From: DATEJJ01 sp039649115
Lineage (GTDB): Bacteria > Actinomycetota > Actinomycetes > Mycobacteriales > Micromonosporaceae
DNA: 56,041 bases
Reading direction: 5' to 3'
Assembly: GCA_039649115.1 (NCBI GenBank)
Contig: JBBWZQ010000106.1
Location: 1-56,041, forward strand
A program made the translations under genes and the position numbers. Each line of letters begins with the position of its first letter. Position 1 is the stretch's first letter. Positions 18,080-27,924 of the stretch are shown here, piece by piece. Below the pieces are notes generated by a model. The model saw only the letters and a program-made list of their open reading frames with translations. It had not been told where the DNA came from and searched no databases.

Positions 18080-19021
18080 ATGATCGAGACGAAGGCGCTG
18101 CGGAAGTCCTTCCGCTCCCGGAAGCAGACGGTCGAGGCGGTCCGGGGCGTCGACCTCGTGGTCCGCGAGGGGGAGATATTCGGCTTCCTGGGTCCGAACG
18201 GCGCGGGTAAGACCACCACCCTGCGCATGCTCGCCACGCTGGTCGAGCCCGATGGCGGGCAGGCCACGGTCGCGGGGGTCGATCTGCGCCGGGCACCGGG
18301 TGAGGTCCGCAGGCGCATCGGCTACGTCGCGCAGGGCGGCTGCACGTGGGACGAGGTCAGCGCGCGCGAGGAGCTGGTGATGCAGGCACGGCTGTTCGGC
18401 GTGCACAAGAGCGACGCGCGGCGGCGGGCGGCGAGCGCGATCGACGCGTTCCAGCTGGCCGAGTTCGCCGACCGGCACTGCAAGACGTACTCCGGCGGGC
18501 AGCGCAGGCGGGTGGACATCGCGCTCGGCGTGGTGCACCAGCCGAAGATCGTCTTCCTGGATGAGCCGACCACCGGACTCGACCCGCAGAGCCGGGTGCA
18601 CATGTGGGACGAGGTGCGCCGGCTGCGGGCCGAGGGCATGACCGTCTTCCTGACGACCCATTACCTGGAGGAGGCCGACGCGCTCTGCGACCGGGTGGCC
18701 ATCATGGACTACGGCGAGATCGTGGCGGAGGGCACCCCCGACGAGCTCAAGCGCGAGGTGGCGGGCGACGTGGTGACGCTCGGCGTCAACGGCTCCGCGG
18801 CCAGGGCCGCCGAGCTGCTGTCCACCGAACCGTACGTGCGCGCGGCGGAGGTGGCCGACGAGAATCTGCGGCTGTACGTGGACGACGGCGCCAGCAGCAT
18901 CCCGCAGATCCTGCGCCTGCTCGACGGCGCCGGCCTGCCGCTGGGCTCGATCGAGCTGCACCGGCCCAGCCTGGACGACGTATTCCTGGCCAGGACCGGC
19001 CGATCACTGCGCGAAGCATGA
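18080..19021 (+). CDS. ABC transporter ATP-binding protein, DrrA-like
   Basis: 313-residue ATPase of a two-component exporter. Walker A is GPNGAGKTTT, signature YSGGQRRRV, Walker B IVFLDEP, and the switch His is in TTHYLEEA. The C-terminal tail PSLDDVFLARTGR is the DrrA-type extension. It lies between padR and its cognate permease in the same direction, 13 bp before the permease start. Export of a drug or lipophilic metabolite is the family expectation. Confidence 0.93.
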   Translation: MIETKALRKSFRSRKQTVEAVRGVDLVVREGEIFGFLGPNGAGKTTTLRMLATLVEPDGGQATVAGVDLRRAPGEVRRRIGYVAQGGCTWDEVSAREELVMQARLFGVHKSDARRRAASAIDAFQLAEFADRHCKTYSGGQRRRVDIALGVVHQPKIVFLDEPTTGLDPQSRVHMWDEVRRLRAEGMTVFLTTHYLEEADALCDRVAIMDYGEIVAEGTPDELKREVAGDVVTLGVNGSAARAAELLSTEPYVRAAEVADENLRLYVDDGASSIPQILRLLDGAGLPLGSIELHRPSLDDVFLARTGRSLREA

Positions 19022-19034
19022 AGGGACGACCACC

Positions 19035-19790
19035 ATGTACAAGCTCGCCCGGGACACCTGGCTGATCTTCGCGCGCCAGATGGGCCTGCTGCTGCGCAAC
19101 CCGGTCTGGGTCTTCGTCGGACTCATGCAGCCGCTGTTCTTCCTGCTGCTGTTCGGCCCGCTGCTCAAGGGCATTCCCGGCCTGGGCGGCGGCAACGCGT
19201 ACCGGATATTCATTCCTGGCCTGCTGATCCAGCTCGCCCTGTTCGGCACCCTGTTCGTCGGCTTCCCGCTCGTCTCCGAACTGCGCATGGGCATCATCGA
19301 GCGGATGCGGGTGACTCCGGTCAGCCGGTTCGCGCTGCTGCTCGGGCGCGCCGGTACCGCGACCGCCATGCTGCTGTTCCAGGGGCTGATGCTGGTGGTG
19401 CTGGCGATACCGTTCGGGCTGCGGGTACAGGTCGGCCCGTTGCTGTTGACCCTCGCGCTGCTCGCCCTGATCGCGGTGCTCTGCTCGTCGCTGTCGTACG
19501 GCATCGCGCTGTGGCTCAAGAGCGAGGACGCGCTGGCTCCGCTGCTGAACATGGTGAGCCTGCCGGTGCTGCTGCTGGCCGGGATCCTGCTGCCGATGAC
19601 CTACGGTCCACAGTGGCTGCGCAGCATCTCCGCGTACAACCCGTTCAAGTGGGCGGTGGACGCGGCGCGGCAGCTGTTCGCCGGACATCCGGGGGACGGC
19701 GCGGTCTGGAAGGCGCTGCTGATCGTCGGCGCGCTCGCGGCCGTCGTGGTGACCTGGGCCGCACGCTCCTTCGCCAGGGCCGTCCGCTGA
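19035..19790 (+). CDS. ABC-2 type exporter permease
   Basis: 251-residue membrane protein with about six transmembrane segments, ABC-2/DrrB type. The conserved cytoplasmic loop LRMGIIERMRVTPVSRFALLLGR follows the second helix. GAAGGGA precedes ATG 19035. It partners the ATPase encoded immediately upstream. Confidence 0.92.
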   Translation: MYKLARDTWLIFARQMGLLLRNPVWVFVGLMQPLFFLLLFGPLLKGIPGLGGGNAYRIFIPGLLIQLALFGTLFVGFPLVSELRMGIIERMRVTPVSRFALLLGRAGTATAMLLFQGLMLVVLAIPFGLRVQVGPLLLTLALLALIAVLCSSLSYGIALWLKSEDALAPLLNMVSLPVLLLAGILLPMTYGPQWLRSISAYNPFKWAVDAARQLFAGHPGDGAVWKALLIVGALAAVVVTWAARSFARAVR

Positions 19791-19814
19791 TCCGGGTGAC
19801 GTAACGTTGAGCCA

Positions 19815-21008
19815 GTGCCCCGCCTCCTTCGCGATCCCGTCACCTGGTTGGTCTACGCACAGCTCGGCGCCTACGCCTATTTCCTCTACGGGTTCAGCCC
19901 GGTGGTGCCGCTGCTGCGCGACGAGCAACACGTCAGCCGCGGCGTGGCCAGCCTGCACAGCGTCGCGCTCGCGGCGGGGGCGGTCGTGGCGGGCGCGCTG
20001 TTCCCGCCGCTGGCCCGGCGGTGGGGCCGCGGCAACGCGATGTGGCTCAGCATGGGCGGCGCGGCGATCGGCGTGGGCGCCTTCTGCCTGGTCCGGCCGA
20101 TCTGGCTGACCGTACCGAGCGTTCTGGTCGCGTCGATGTTCGGCAGCATGCTCATCGCGGGCGTGGTGGCCACGCTCGGCGAGCGGCACGGCGCGGCCGG
20201 CCCGACCGCGATCGCCGAGGCGAACGCGGTGGCGTGCGGCACGGGGGCGGTGGCGCCGCTGGTGGTGGGCGCCACGGTCAGCGCCGGACTGACCTGGCGG
20301 CCGGCCCTGGCCGTGCTCGTCGCCCTGATCGGGGCCGTCGCCGCCGCGGCAGCCATTTTCCGGGTACGCATTCCCGGCGGCGCGGTGCCCGGCGGTGACC
20401 GCCGCTCCCGCGGTCGCCTGCCGTTCGGGTACTGGATCGCCTGGTTGCTCATGTGCTTCACCGGGTCGGTCGAGGTCTGCCTCAATCTCTGGTCCAGCGA
20501 CCTGTTGCGCACCGACACCGGGGTCAGCTCCGGGGCGGCCGCGACCGCGGTCTCCGGCATCATCGGCGGGATGGCCGTCGGCCGGGTCATCGGCGGCCGC
20601 ATCGCCCTGCGGGTGGCCGCGCCTGCGCTGCTGGTCGCCGTGCTCGGGGTGTCGCTGGCCGGCTTCGCGCTGTTCTGGTCCGCGAGCGCACCCGCGCTCG
20701 CGGTCACCGGCCTGATCGTGATGGGCCTGGGCAACGGCATGCACTACCCGCTGGGCATCGCCATGGCCCTGCGCGCCTCCGGCGGCCGGCCCGACCAGGC
20801 GGCCGCCGGCGCCTCCTACGGCCTGGCCGTCTCCTTCGGGCTGGCCCCGTTCATGCTCGGCGCGGTCGCCGACCACATCGGTCCGCGGCTGGCCTTCCTG
20901 CTCGTACCGGCGCTCCTGGTGGTCGCCGCGCTGCTCGTGGTGCCGCTGGCGCGCCGGCTGCGGCCGGTACCGGCCGCACCCGTGCTGGCGGCGGCCCCGA
21001 CCGGTTAG
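19815..21008 (+). CDS. Major facilitator superfamily transporter
   Basis: 397-residue MFS protein with about twelve hydrophobic segments. An MFS motif A-like loop, PPLARRWGRGNAM, lies between helices 2 and 3. The GTG start at 19815 is seven bases after TAACGT (19802-19807). It is convergent with maf. The substrate is unknown; CynX-like or drug-efflux families are both possible. Confidence 0.87.
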   Translation: MPRLLRDPVTWLVYAQLGAYAYFLYGFSPVVPLLRDEQHVSRGVASLHSVALAAGAVVAGALFPPLARRWGRGNAMWLSMGGAAIGVGAFCLVRPIWLTVPSVLVASMFGSMLIAGVVATLGERHGAAGPTAIAEANAVACGTGAVAPLVVGATVSAGLTWRPALAVLVALIGAVAAAAAIFRVRIPGGAVPGGDRRSRGRLPFGYWIAWLLMCFTGSVEVCLNLWSSDLLRTDTGVSSGAAATAVSGIIGGMAVGRVIGGRIALRVAAPALLVAVLGVSLAGFALFWSASAPALAVTGLIVMGLGNGMHYPLGIAMALRASGGRPDQAAAGASYGLAVSFGLAPFMLGAVADHIGPRLAFLLVPALLVVAALLVVPLARRLRPVPAAPVLAAAPTG

Positions 21009-21016
21009 CGGACCGG

Positions 21017-21637
21017 TCAGTGCCGCTGCCACAGATCGGTGATGGCGATGCCAAGCTCGGCCAGGAGCCGGCGCAGCAGTGGCAGGGACAGCCCGATGAC
21101 GGTACCCGGGTCGCCCTCGATCGACTCCACGAACGGCCCGCCCAGCCCGTCGATCGTGAACGCGCCGGCCACGTGCAGCGGTTCGCCGGTGCGCACGTAC
21201 GCGGCGATCTCCACGTCGTTCACGTCTCCGAAATGGACCGTCGTCGCGGCCGTCGCCTCGGCACGCTTCTGCGGGTCCAGGTCGATCAGGCAGTGTCCGG
21301 TGTAGAGCACGCCGGTGCCGCCGCGCATGCGCCGCCACCGCGCGGTCGCCTCCGCCGCGTCGTGCGGCTTGCCCAGGATCTCGCCGCCGAATTCGAGCAC
21401 CGAATCGCAGCCCAGTACCAGCGTGTGGTCGCGCTGCTGGCCGTGGCGCAGCCGGGCGGCCACGGCCTGCGCCTTCATCCGCGCGAGCGTCAGCGACAGC
21501 AGGTCGGCCCGGGAGGAATCCACAGTGGACTCATCGACCCCGCTGACGATGGCCTCGGCCTCGATGCCCGCCGCGCGCAGGATTTTGAGTCGGGCCGGAC
21601 TCGCGGAGGCGAGTACGAGGCGTGGTCTCCTGGTCAC
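21017..21637 (-). CDS. maf: Maf-like nucleotide pyrophosphatase
   Basis: 206-residue Maf/HAM1-type protein that hydrolyses non-canonical or canonical nucleoside triphosphates (dTTP/UTP pyrophosphatase in characterised members). It opens RLVLASASPARLKIL; the metal-binding motif is VLGCDSVLE and the lid segment GKPHDAAEA. GTG 21637 follows TACCCT (21650-21645) by seven bases. Its presence between accA and accD follows the mycobacterial order. Confidence 0.92.
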   Translation of the reverse strand: MTRRPRLVLASASPARLKILRAAGIEAEAIVSGVDESTVDSSRADLLSLTLARMKAQAVAARLRHGQQRDHTLVLGCDSVLEFGGEILGKPHDAAEATARWRRMRGGTGVLYTGHCLIDLDPQKRAEATAATTVHFGDVNDVEIAAYVRTGEPLHVAGAFTIDGLGGPFVESIEGDPGTVIGLSLPLLRRLLAELGIAITDLWQRH

Positions 21638-21691
21638 CCGGGACAGGGTACGGTACGCGGCGCGCTGGTGTGGCAATGGCAGGATGCCGGC

Positions 21692-22228
21692 ATGCGCAAG
21701 CTGCTGCGGGAGTTCCGTGCCTTCGCCTTGAGCGGCAACGTGCTGGACCTGGCACTGGGCTTCCTCATCGGAGCCGCGTTCTCCGGCCTCGTCCAGTCGC
21801 TGGCCCGCAACGTCCTGCTCCAGCTGGTGGCGGCCACGTTCGGGCAGACCGACTTCAGCCGGCTGCACTTCTCGATCAACCGGGCCCGGATCTACTACGG
21901 AAGCTTCCTCACCGACCTGCTCAACTTCATCCTGCTGGCCGCCGTGCTGTTCTTCCTGGTGAAGGTGATGTCGGGGATCGGCCTGTTCAGCAAGCGCGGC
22001 TTCGCGGACCGGGAGTGCCCGTACTGCCTGGAGGCGGTGGTGCCGCACGCCATCGTGTGCAAGACCTGCGGGCAGGCGCTGGTCGAGGACCTGCCGTCGC
22101 CCGTGGAGGCGGAGAAGCGGGTCGCCCAGCTGCGGGCGCGCCGGCTCGGCCTGCCGTCGATCCCGGTACCGGCGCGGCGCCGGGCCGCCCGGGATGCCGA
22201 TCCGACCGTGCCGGACGATCCGGAGTAG
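21692..22228 (+). CDS. mscL: MscL-family mechanosensitive channel with C-terminal zinc ribbon
   Basis: 178-residue protein. The first hundred residues follow MscL: an amphipathic start REFRAFALSGNVLDLA, a pore helix (about 18-47), a periplasmic loop, and a second helix (about 75-97). Directly after it, CPYC (Cys109, Cys112) and CKTC (Cys123, Cys126) form a zinc ribbon in place of the usual cytoplasmic helical bundle. A basic tail follows. Classical MscL releases solutes on osmotic downshock; whether this one still gates normally is unknown. CAGGAT lies six bases before ATG 21692. Confidence 0.85.
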   Translation: MRKLLREFRAFALSGNVLDLALGFLIGAAFSGLVQSLARNVLLQLVAATFGQTDFSRLHFSINRARIYYGSFLTDLLNFILLAAVLFFLVKVMSGIGLFSKRGFADRECPYCLEAVVPHAIVCKTCGQALVEDLPSPVEAEKRVAQLRARRLGLPSIPVPARRRAARDADPTVPDDPE

Positions 22229-22234
22229 TGCTCC

Positions 22235-22444
22235 TCAGCGGGGCAGGACCGAGGCCCGCCAGGCGCCCGGTCCGGGGCGAGGGCCGGTCGCCGGCAGCCC
22301 GGATTCGCGCCACCGGGAGCGGATCCTGGCTGCCGGTGGCGCCGCGGTCACGCGGGAGCGCTGCAGGAGCACGCCCACCAGCGCGGCCAGCTCCTCGGCC
22401 GTCGGGGTACCCCCGACCACCCGGAAAAGCGGCTGATCGTCCAC
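22235..22444 (-). CDS. accE: Acyl-CoA carboxylase epsilon subunit
   Basis: Small 69-residue subunit found only in actinobacterial acyl-CoA carboxylases, where it bridges the alpha and beta subunits. The conserved N-terminal motif FRVVGGTPTAEELAALV is clear, and the C-terminus ends in a Trp/Pro/Arg-rich segment (RWRESGLP, GAWRASVLPR). GTG 22444 follows TATGCT (22456-22451) by six bases. It normally adjoins accD; here an M50-like gene and Uma2 genes separate them. Confidence 0.9.
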   Translation of the reverse strand: MDDQPLFRVVGGTPTAEELAALVGVLLQRSRVTAAPPAARIRSRWRESGLPATGPRPGPGAWRASVLPR

Positions 22445-22511
22445 GGCGCGAGCATACGGCGTCCAGGCCCCGGCGCGGCCGGCGGTTGCGCGCACGTGAG
22501 AGGCTGCCAGG

Positions 22512-23237
22512 GTGCTGACCGATCTCTGGCACCGGGCGATTGACGCGCAGCCCCAGCCGCCCCGCCTGCTCGTGCTCGTCGCCGCCGTGCTCGCGCTCGC
22601 CGTCGTGGTGCCGCGCAGCCCCTGGCGGCTGGCCCGGAATGTGATCACGATCGCGCACGAGGGCGGTCACGCCCTGGTGGCGCTGTTGAGCGGGCGCCGG
22701 CTCCAGTCGATCCGGCTGCACTCGGACACGTCGGGCCTGACCGTGAGCCGGGGCCGGCCGAGCGGTGTGGGCATGGTGGCCACGCTCGCCGCCGGGTACG
22801 TCACGCCGTCGCTGCTCGGGCTCGCCGGCGCGGCCCTGCTGGCGGTCGGCCGGATCCGGATCATGCTGTGGGTGGCGATCGTGCTGCTGCTGGCCGTGCT
22901 CCTGATGACCCGCAACATCTACGGGATCTTGTCGGTGCTGGTGACGGGCGCCGTGGTGTTCCTGGTGTCCTGGTACGGGTCGGCCCAGGTACAGGCGGCG
23001 TTCGCGTACCTGGGCGTGTGGTTCCTGCTGCTGGGTGGGGTGCGCCCGCTGTTCGAGGTGCAGCGGCAGCGAAGGCGGGGGATGGCCCGCGACTCGGACG
23101 CCGATCAGCTTGCCGGGCTGACCCGGGTGCCCGGGTTGCTGTGGGTGGGGCTGTTCCTGGTGATCGCGGTGGGTGCGGTGGCGGCGAGCGTGGTCGTGCT
23201 GGGCATCCAGCCCAACGTCACCTGGCTACGCTCCTGA
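22512..23237 (+). CDS. M50-like membrane metalloprotease
   Basis: 241-residue membrane protein with an HEGGH motif (His49, Glu50, His53) inside its second hydrophobic region, as in M50B-like site-2-protease relatives. About six transmembrane segments follow. The second metal ligand motif is not obvious. Relatives in actinobacteria are annotated as M50 family peptidases with unknown targets. Its 3' end overlaps the convergent Uma2 gene by 12 bp. Confidence 0.8.
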   Translation: MLTDLWHRAIDAQPQPPRLLVLVAAVLALAVVVPRSPWRLARNVITIAHEGGHALVALLSGRRLQSIRLHSDTSGLTVSRGRPSGVGMVATLAAGYVTPSLLGLAGAALLAVGRIRIMLWVAIVLLLAVLLMTRNIYGILSVLVTGAVVFLVSWYGSAQVQAAFAYLGVWFLLLGGVRPLFEVQRQRRRGMARDSDADQLAGLTRVPGLLWVGLFLVIAVGAVAASVVVLGIQPNVTWLRS

Positions 23238-23792
23238 CCGCCCCCGCCCCGGTAGCAGGACGGCGGGGTCGAGGTCGGTCTGGATGGGCGCGGCAAAGTG
23301 GAGGATCTGGCCAGGTTGGGCGGCGGCCTCTTCGATGTAGTGCTCTCGATCCAACCGGTAGAGCGTTGCCGTGGGTGCCTTCGGCTCGACGATGAGGTAC
23401 CAGCGGATACCGGCATCGGCGTAGTAATTCATCTTCATGATCCGGTCGGTACCGGGGTTCGAGGACGTGATCTCGCAGATCAGCTCGACGTCGGCGACGT
23501 CGATCACCGGATCGGTCAGGTCGATCGGCTGCGTGATCACCAGATCCGGGATCGGAATCCGGTTGGGACGCAGCCGAACATTGACCATCAGATATATTTC
23601 CAGGCCGGCCACCTCGACGGCGGGCTCCAAGGCGTTCGCCAGCAGGCGGGACAGATGTTGGTGGAGCGGTGTGGGGCTGGGACTCACCAGCAGGCTCCCG
23701 TCGAAGAGTTCTATGCGGTCAGAGGTTTCTCCAAGCGCGAGGAACTCTTCTTCGGTCCACGGTTCGTGGTGCTCGAATATGGCCACGGACAC
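23226..23792 (-). CDS. Uma2-family (DUF820) putative restriction-endonuclease-fold protein
   Basis: 188-residue Uma2/DUF820 protein with a PD-(D/E)XK-like fold. Motifs in order are TEEEFLAL, DRIELFDGSLLVSPSP, IPIPDLVI with the catalytic Asp, ELICEITSSNP with the Glu, and KMNYYADAGIRWYLIVEP. GTG 23792 is chosen because GGAGG lies five bases before it. The function is unknown; these genes are often multi-copy and lineage-variable. A decayed paralogue lies immediately upstream. Confidence 0.87.
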   Translation of the reverse strand: MSVAIFEHHEPWTEEEFLALGETSDRIELFDGSLLVSPSPTPLHQHLSRLLANALEPAVEVAGLEIYLMVNVRLRPNRIPIPDLVITQPIDLTDPVIDVADVELICEITSSNPGTDRIMKMNYYADAGIRWYLIVEPKAPTATLYRLDREHYIEEAAAQPGQILHFAAPIQTDLDPAVLLPGRGRSGA

Positions 23793-23856
23793 TGATACCT
23801 CCGAAAGGTGAGTCTCCCCAGACGCTTTCACGGTAACCCGGCTCCCGGGTCGCGGG

Positions 23857-24151
23857 TCAGTTACCCGGCACCAACGTGGCGGGGTCGATGTCGGTCGCCA
23901 CGGACGCGGTCAGGCGGAGGATCTGGCCGGGCTTGGCAGCCGCCTTCTCGACATGGTGCGTCCCCCGGAGCCCGGCGGCCCGGGCGGCGGGCCGGCGGGC
24001 AGCGCACAGCTCGACGGCAAGGTCCTGGTGGCCGTATGTCGGTGCCGCCTGCTCCACGAGGCAGCCGTCGAACAGCTCGATCTTTTCCTTGGTCTCCGGG
24101 AGCGCGAGGTATTCTCTCCTCGGACCACATCCGGCTGAACGACGTCGTCAT
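23857..24151 (-). pseudogene. Decayed Uma2-family gene
   Basis: A GGAGG-preceded ATG at 24151 starts MTTSFSRMWSEE. The frame then shifts, and the next frame continues EYLALPETKEKIELFDG, matching the intact neighbour's EFLALGETSDRIELFDG. The region after KIELFDG jumps to the family's C-terminal sequence (EKAAAKPGQILRLTASVATD, ending VPGN), so the catalytic middle of about 90 residues is deleted. One frameshift plus the internal deletion make this a remnant. Confidence 0.8.
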
Positions 24152-24191
24152 CGGTGCCTCCCCAGGTAAGCCGGACGTCTAGATTACCCCG

Positions 24192-25772
<1,581 letters not shown>

Positions 25773-25832
25773 GCGCAGATGTTAACGACCGGTGGCCGCC
25801 GGTCACGATGAGCCGGGTCATAAGCTCGTCGG
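25773..25832. promoter_or_regulatory. Divergent accD / birA promoter region
   Basis: Two -10 elements face away from each other: TAACAT (minus, 25784-25779) for accD and TAAGCT (plus, 25821-25826) for birA, each six bases before the start codon. The 60-bp gap leaves room for a regulator, but I see no clear palindrome or consensus -35. Confidence 0.6.
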
Positions 25833-26663
25833 GTGGCGCCGTCACCCTTCTCGGAACTGGACCGGCCGCCGCTGCGGGCGCAGGTCCTGCGGCGGGCACT
25901 GGTCAGCCCCGGCGGGCTGTGGACCGCGATCGAGGTCAAGGCAGAGACCGAATCGACCAATGCCGATGTCGTGCGGGCCGCGCGGGACGGCGCCGACGAA
26001 GGCCTGGTGGTGGTGGCCGAGCGGCAGACCGCCGGCCGCGGCCGGCTGGGCCGGCGCTGGGAGTCACCACCCCGGGCCGGCCTGATGGTGAGCGTCCTGT
26101 TGCGGCCGACCCGGCAGACACCCACCAGCCGGTACGGGTGGCTGCCGCTGCTCGCGGGCGTGGCGCTGGTGGAGTCGGTACGCCGGCTCGGTGCGGTCGA
26201 CGCGGTCCTCAAATGGCCCAACGACCTGCTCATCGACGAGCGCAAGTGTGCCGGGATCCTGGCCGAGGCGGTACCGGAGACCGGCGTCGTGGTCGGCATC
26301 GGCCTGAACGTGACGCTGCGGGACAGCGAGCTGCCGGTACCGGAGGCGACCTCACTCGCGCTGGCCGGATCGGCGTGCACCGATCGCGATCCGCTGCTGC
26401 GCGCGCTGCTGCGCGGACTCGCCGGCTGGTACCGGCGGTGGCGCGACATGCACGGCGACGCCGAGGCCAGCGGCCTGCGCGACGCGTACCGGCTGCACTG
26501 CGCCACGCTCGGGCGGCGGGTGGACGTCACGCTGCCGGGCGGGACGGTACTCTCCGGTGACGCGTCCGATGTGGACGGTGACGGTCGGCTGGTGGTGGTG
26601 GATACGAGGGGTGAGCTGACGGCGCTGTCGGCGGGGGACGTGCGGCAGTTCCGAGCCAATTAG
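25833..26663 (+). CDS. birA: Biotin-[acetyl-CoA carboxylase] ligase
   Basis: 276-residue monofunctional (group I) biotin protein ligase without an N-terminal DNA-binding domain. The substrate segment ETESTNADV leads to the biotinyl-AMP loop GRGRLGRRW; KWPNDLLID and the catalytic-domain Lys (ERKCAGIL) follow. A small SH3-like C-terminal domain is near residues 225-276. It attaches biotin to AccA, matching its location beside accD. The GTG start at 25833 fits a leaderless promoter. Confidence 0.93.
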   Translation: MAPSPFSELDRPPLRAQVLRRALVSPGGLWTAIEVKAETESTNADVVRAARDGADEGLVVVAERQTAGRGRLGRRWESPPRAGLMVSVLLRPTRQTPTSRYGWLPLLAGVALVESVRRLGAVDAVLKWPNDLLIDERKCAGILAEAVPETGVVVGIGLNVTLRDSELPVPEATSLALAGSACTDRDPLLRALLRGLAGWYRRWRDMHGDAEASGLRDAYRLHCATLGRRVDVTLPGGTVLSGDASDVDGDGRLVVVDTRGELTALSAGDVRQFRAN

Positions 26664-26727
26664 CTGACCCCGCGGGTGGCGCGTTGCCGCTACCGTCACA
26701 GCGGACATTTCGAATGAGGAGGTTGTG

Positions 26728-27300
26728 GTGGGGTTCCCGGAAAGTGTGCTCACCAAGGATGAGCACGTCGAGGTCCACCTGCACCCGCACTGGAAGGCCC
26801 TGGTCCGCCCTGTCTTCTTCCTGGTGGTCGTCGTGGCGGCGATCGTCGCGGCGGGCGTCTTCCTCGCCGGCAAGGGCACGACGCAGAACATCGGCTTCCT
26901 GGTCGTGATCGGGGTGGGCCTGGTCGTGTTCGGCTGGCTCACGGTGTGGCCCTGGCTGACGTGGCGCACCACCCACTATGTGTTCACCAACGAGCGGGTC
27001 ATCATGCGCGAGGGCGTCTTCTCGCGGGAGGGCCGGGACATCCCGCTCAACCGGATCAACGACGTGTCGTTCCAGCACAGCTTCTTCGAGCGGCTGCTGG
27101 GCGCCGGGACGCTCACCATCGAGTCCGCGGGCGAGCGCGGCCAGGTCGTGCTGAACGACATCCCGCGCGTGGAGAAGATCCAGAGCCAGCTGTACGAGCT
27201 GGTCGAGTCGGACCACGACGCGCACACGTTCGACAACAGCGACCGGGACGCGATCACCGAGACGGTCGCCAGGGCCCGCTCGAAGGACGACGACAACTGA
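26728..27300 (+). CDS. PH-domain membrane protein (bPH_2 / YdbT-like)
   Basis: 190-residue protein with two adjacent transmembrane helices (about 26-46 and 54-74), followed by a bacterial PH domain starting THYVFTNERVIMREGVFSREG. The domain includes IPLNRINDVSFQHSFFERLLGAGTLTIES and an acidic tail. AGGAGG (26717-26722) lies five bases before GTG 26728; GTG 26725 is equally in frame. The gene follows birA as in mycobacteria (Rv3278c). Its role is unknown. Confidence 0.87.
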   Translation: MGFPESVLTKDEHVEVHLHPHWKALVRPVFFLVVVVAAIVAAGVFLAGKGTTQNIGFLVVIGVGLVVFGWLTVWPWLTWRTTHYVFTNERVIMREGVFSREGRDIPLNRINDVSFQHSFFERLLGAGTLTIESAGERGQVVLNDIPRVEKIQSQLYELVESDHDAHTFDNSDRDAITETVARARSKDDDN

Positions 27301-27330
27301 CCCGGCCGCGGCGCGTAAGGCCGGTGCCCC

Positions 27331-27403
27331 CGGCCCTACGCCCTCGGCCCCTACGCCCTCGGGCCCTACGCTCCCGGCCCCTACGCTCCCGGCCCTACCT
27401 GCC
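27331..27403. repeat. Five imperfect tandem copies of a 14-15-bp unit over the maoC-like stop
   Basis: Units of the form CGGSCCCTACGCYCY start at 27331, 27345, 27360, 27375 and 27390. They fill the gap between two convergent genes; the last copy contains the stop codon of the MaoC-like gene (27395-27397). Confidence 0.8.
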
Positions 27404-27883
27404 CGAGCGGGCGAACCAGCCGCGGAACCGGATGCGCAACACGTCGTCCTCGGGCTCGCCGTCGGCGCCCAGCCGCGTCATGGCCCCGCCGAGGACCACG
27501 GTGCCGAAGCCGGGCCGGGCACGGGACAGGCCGCGGTCGAGGACCTCCAGCTGGTTGGCGAGCCGGTCGCCCGCGTAGACGGGTGCGGTCCAGCGCAACT
27601 CCTCCAGGCCGGGGGACATGGCCGCCGCCGCGCGGGACAGCACGTGGTCCACGTATGCGCGCATGAACAGGCTGACCGTGAAGAATCCGCTGGCGACCAG
27701 CGCGCCGTACGCGCTCTCCGCGGCCAGCGCCTCATCCACGTGGTACCACTGCGGGTCGAACCGGCGGGCGAACGCGCGCATCTCGGCGCCGTCGACCAGC
27801 GTGACGCCGAGATCGAACAGCTTCCCGGGTTCGAGGTCCTCGTAGAACAGGTCAGGCACGTCGCCCGTACCGGAGAGCGTCAC
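27395..27883 (-). CDS. MaoC-family hotdog-fold dehydratase
   Basis: 162-residue single hotdog domain. The family core is FARRFDPQWYHVDEALAAESAYGALVASGF, where the Asp and His of DPQWYHVD correspond to the hydratase catalytic pair of MaoC / (R)-enoyl-CoA hydratases. A substrate-loop motif PVYAGDRL follows. An enoyl-CoA hydratase role is plausible, but the CoA substrate is unknown. GTG 27883 is the best start by alignment; no clear ribosome-binding site is seen. It lies 41 bp downstream of gtrA in the same direction. Confidence 0.85.
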   Translation of the reverse strand: MTLSGTGDVPDLFYEDLEPGKLFDLGVTLVDGAEMRAFARRFDPQWYHVDEALAAESAYGALVASGFFTVSLFMRAYVDHVLSRAAAAMSPGLEELRWTAPVYAGDRLANQLEVLDRGLSRARPGFGTVVLGGAMTRLGADGEPEDDVLRIRFRGWFARSGR

Positions 27884-27924
27884 GGTCTGCCAACCCCGTC
27901 GAGCTTCAGCCGCACCGGGACACC

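Noticed and set aside
18786..21338. 850-codon minus-strand frame across the exporter and MFS genes
   Set aside because: Shadow frame; low-complexity Arg/Gly/Asp/Gln product, opposite to clear transporter genes.
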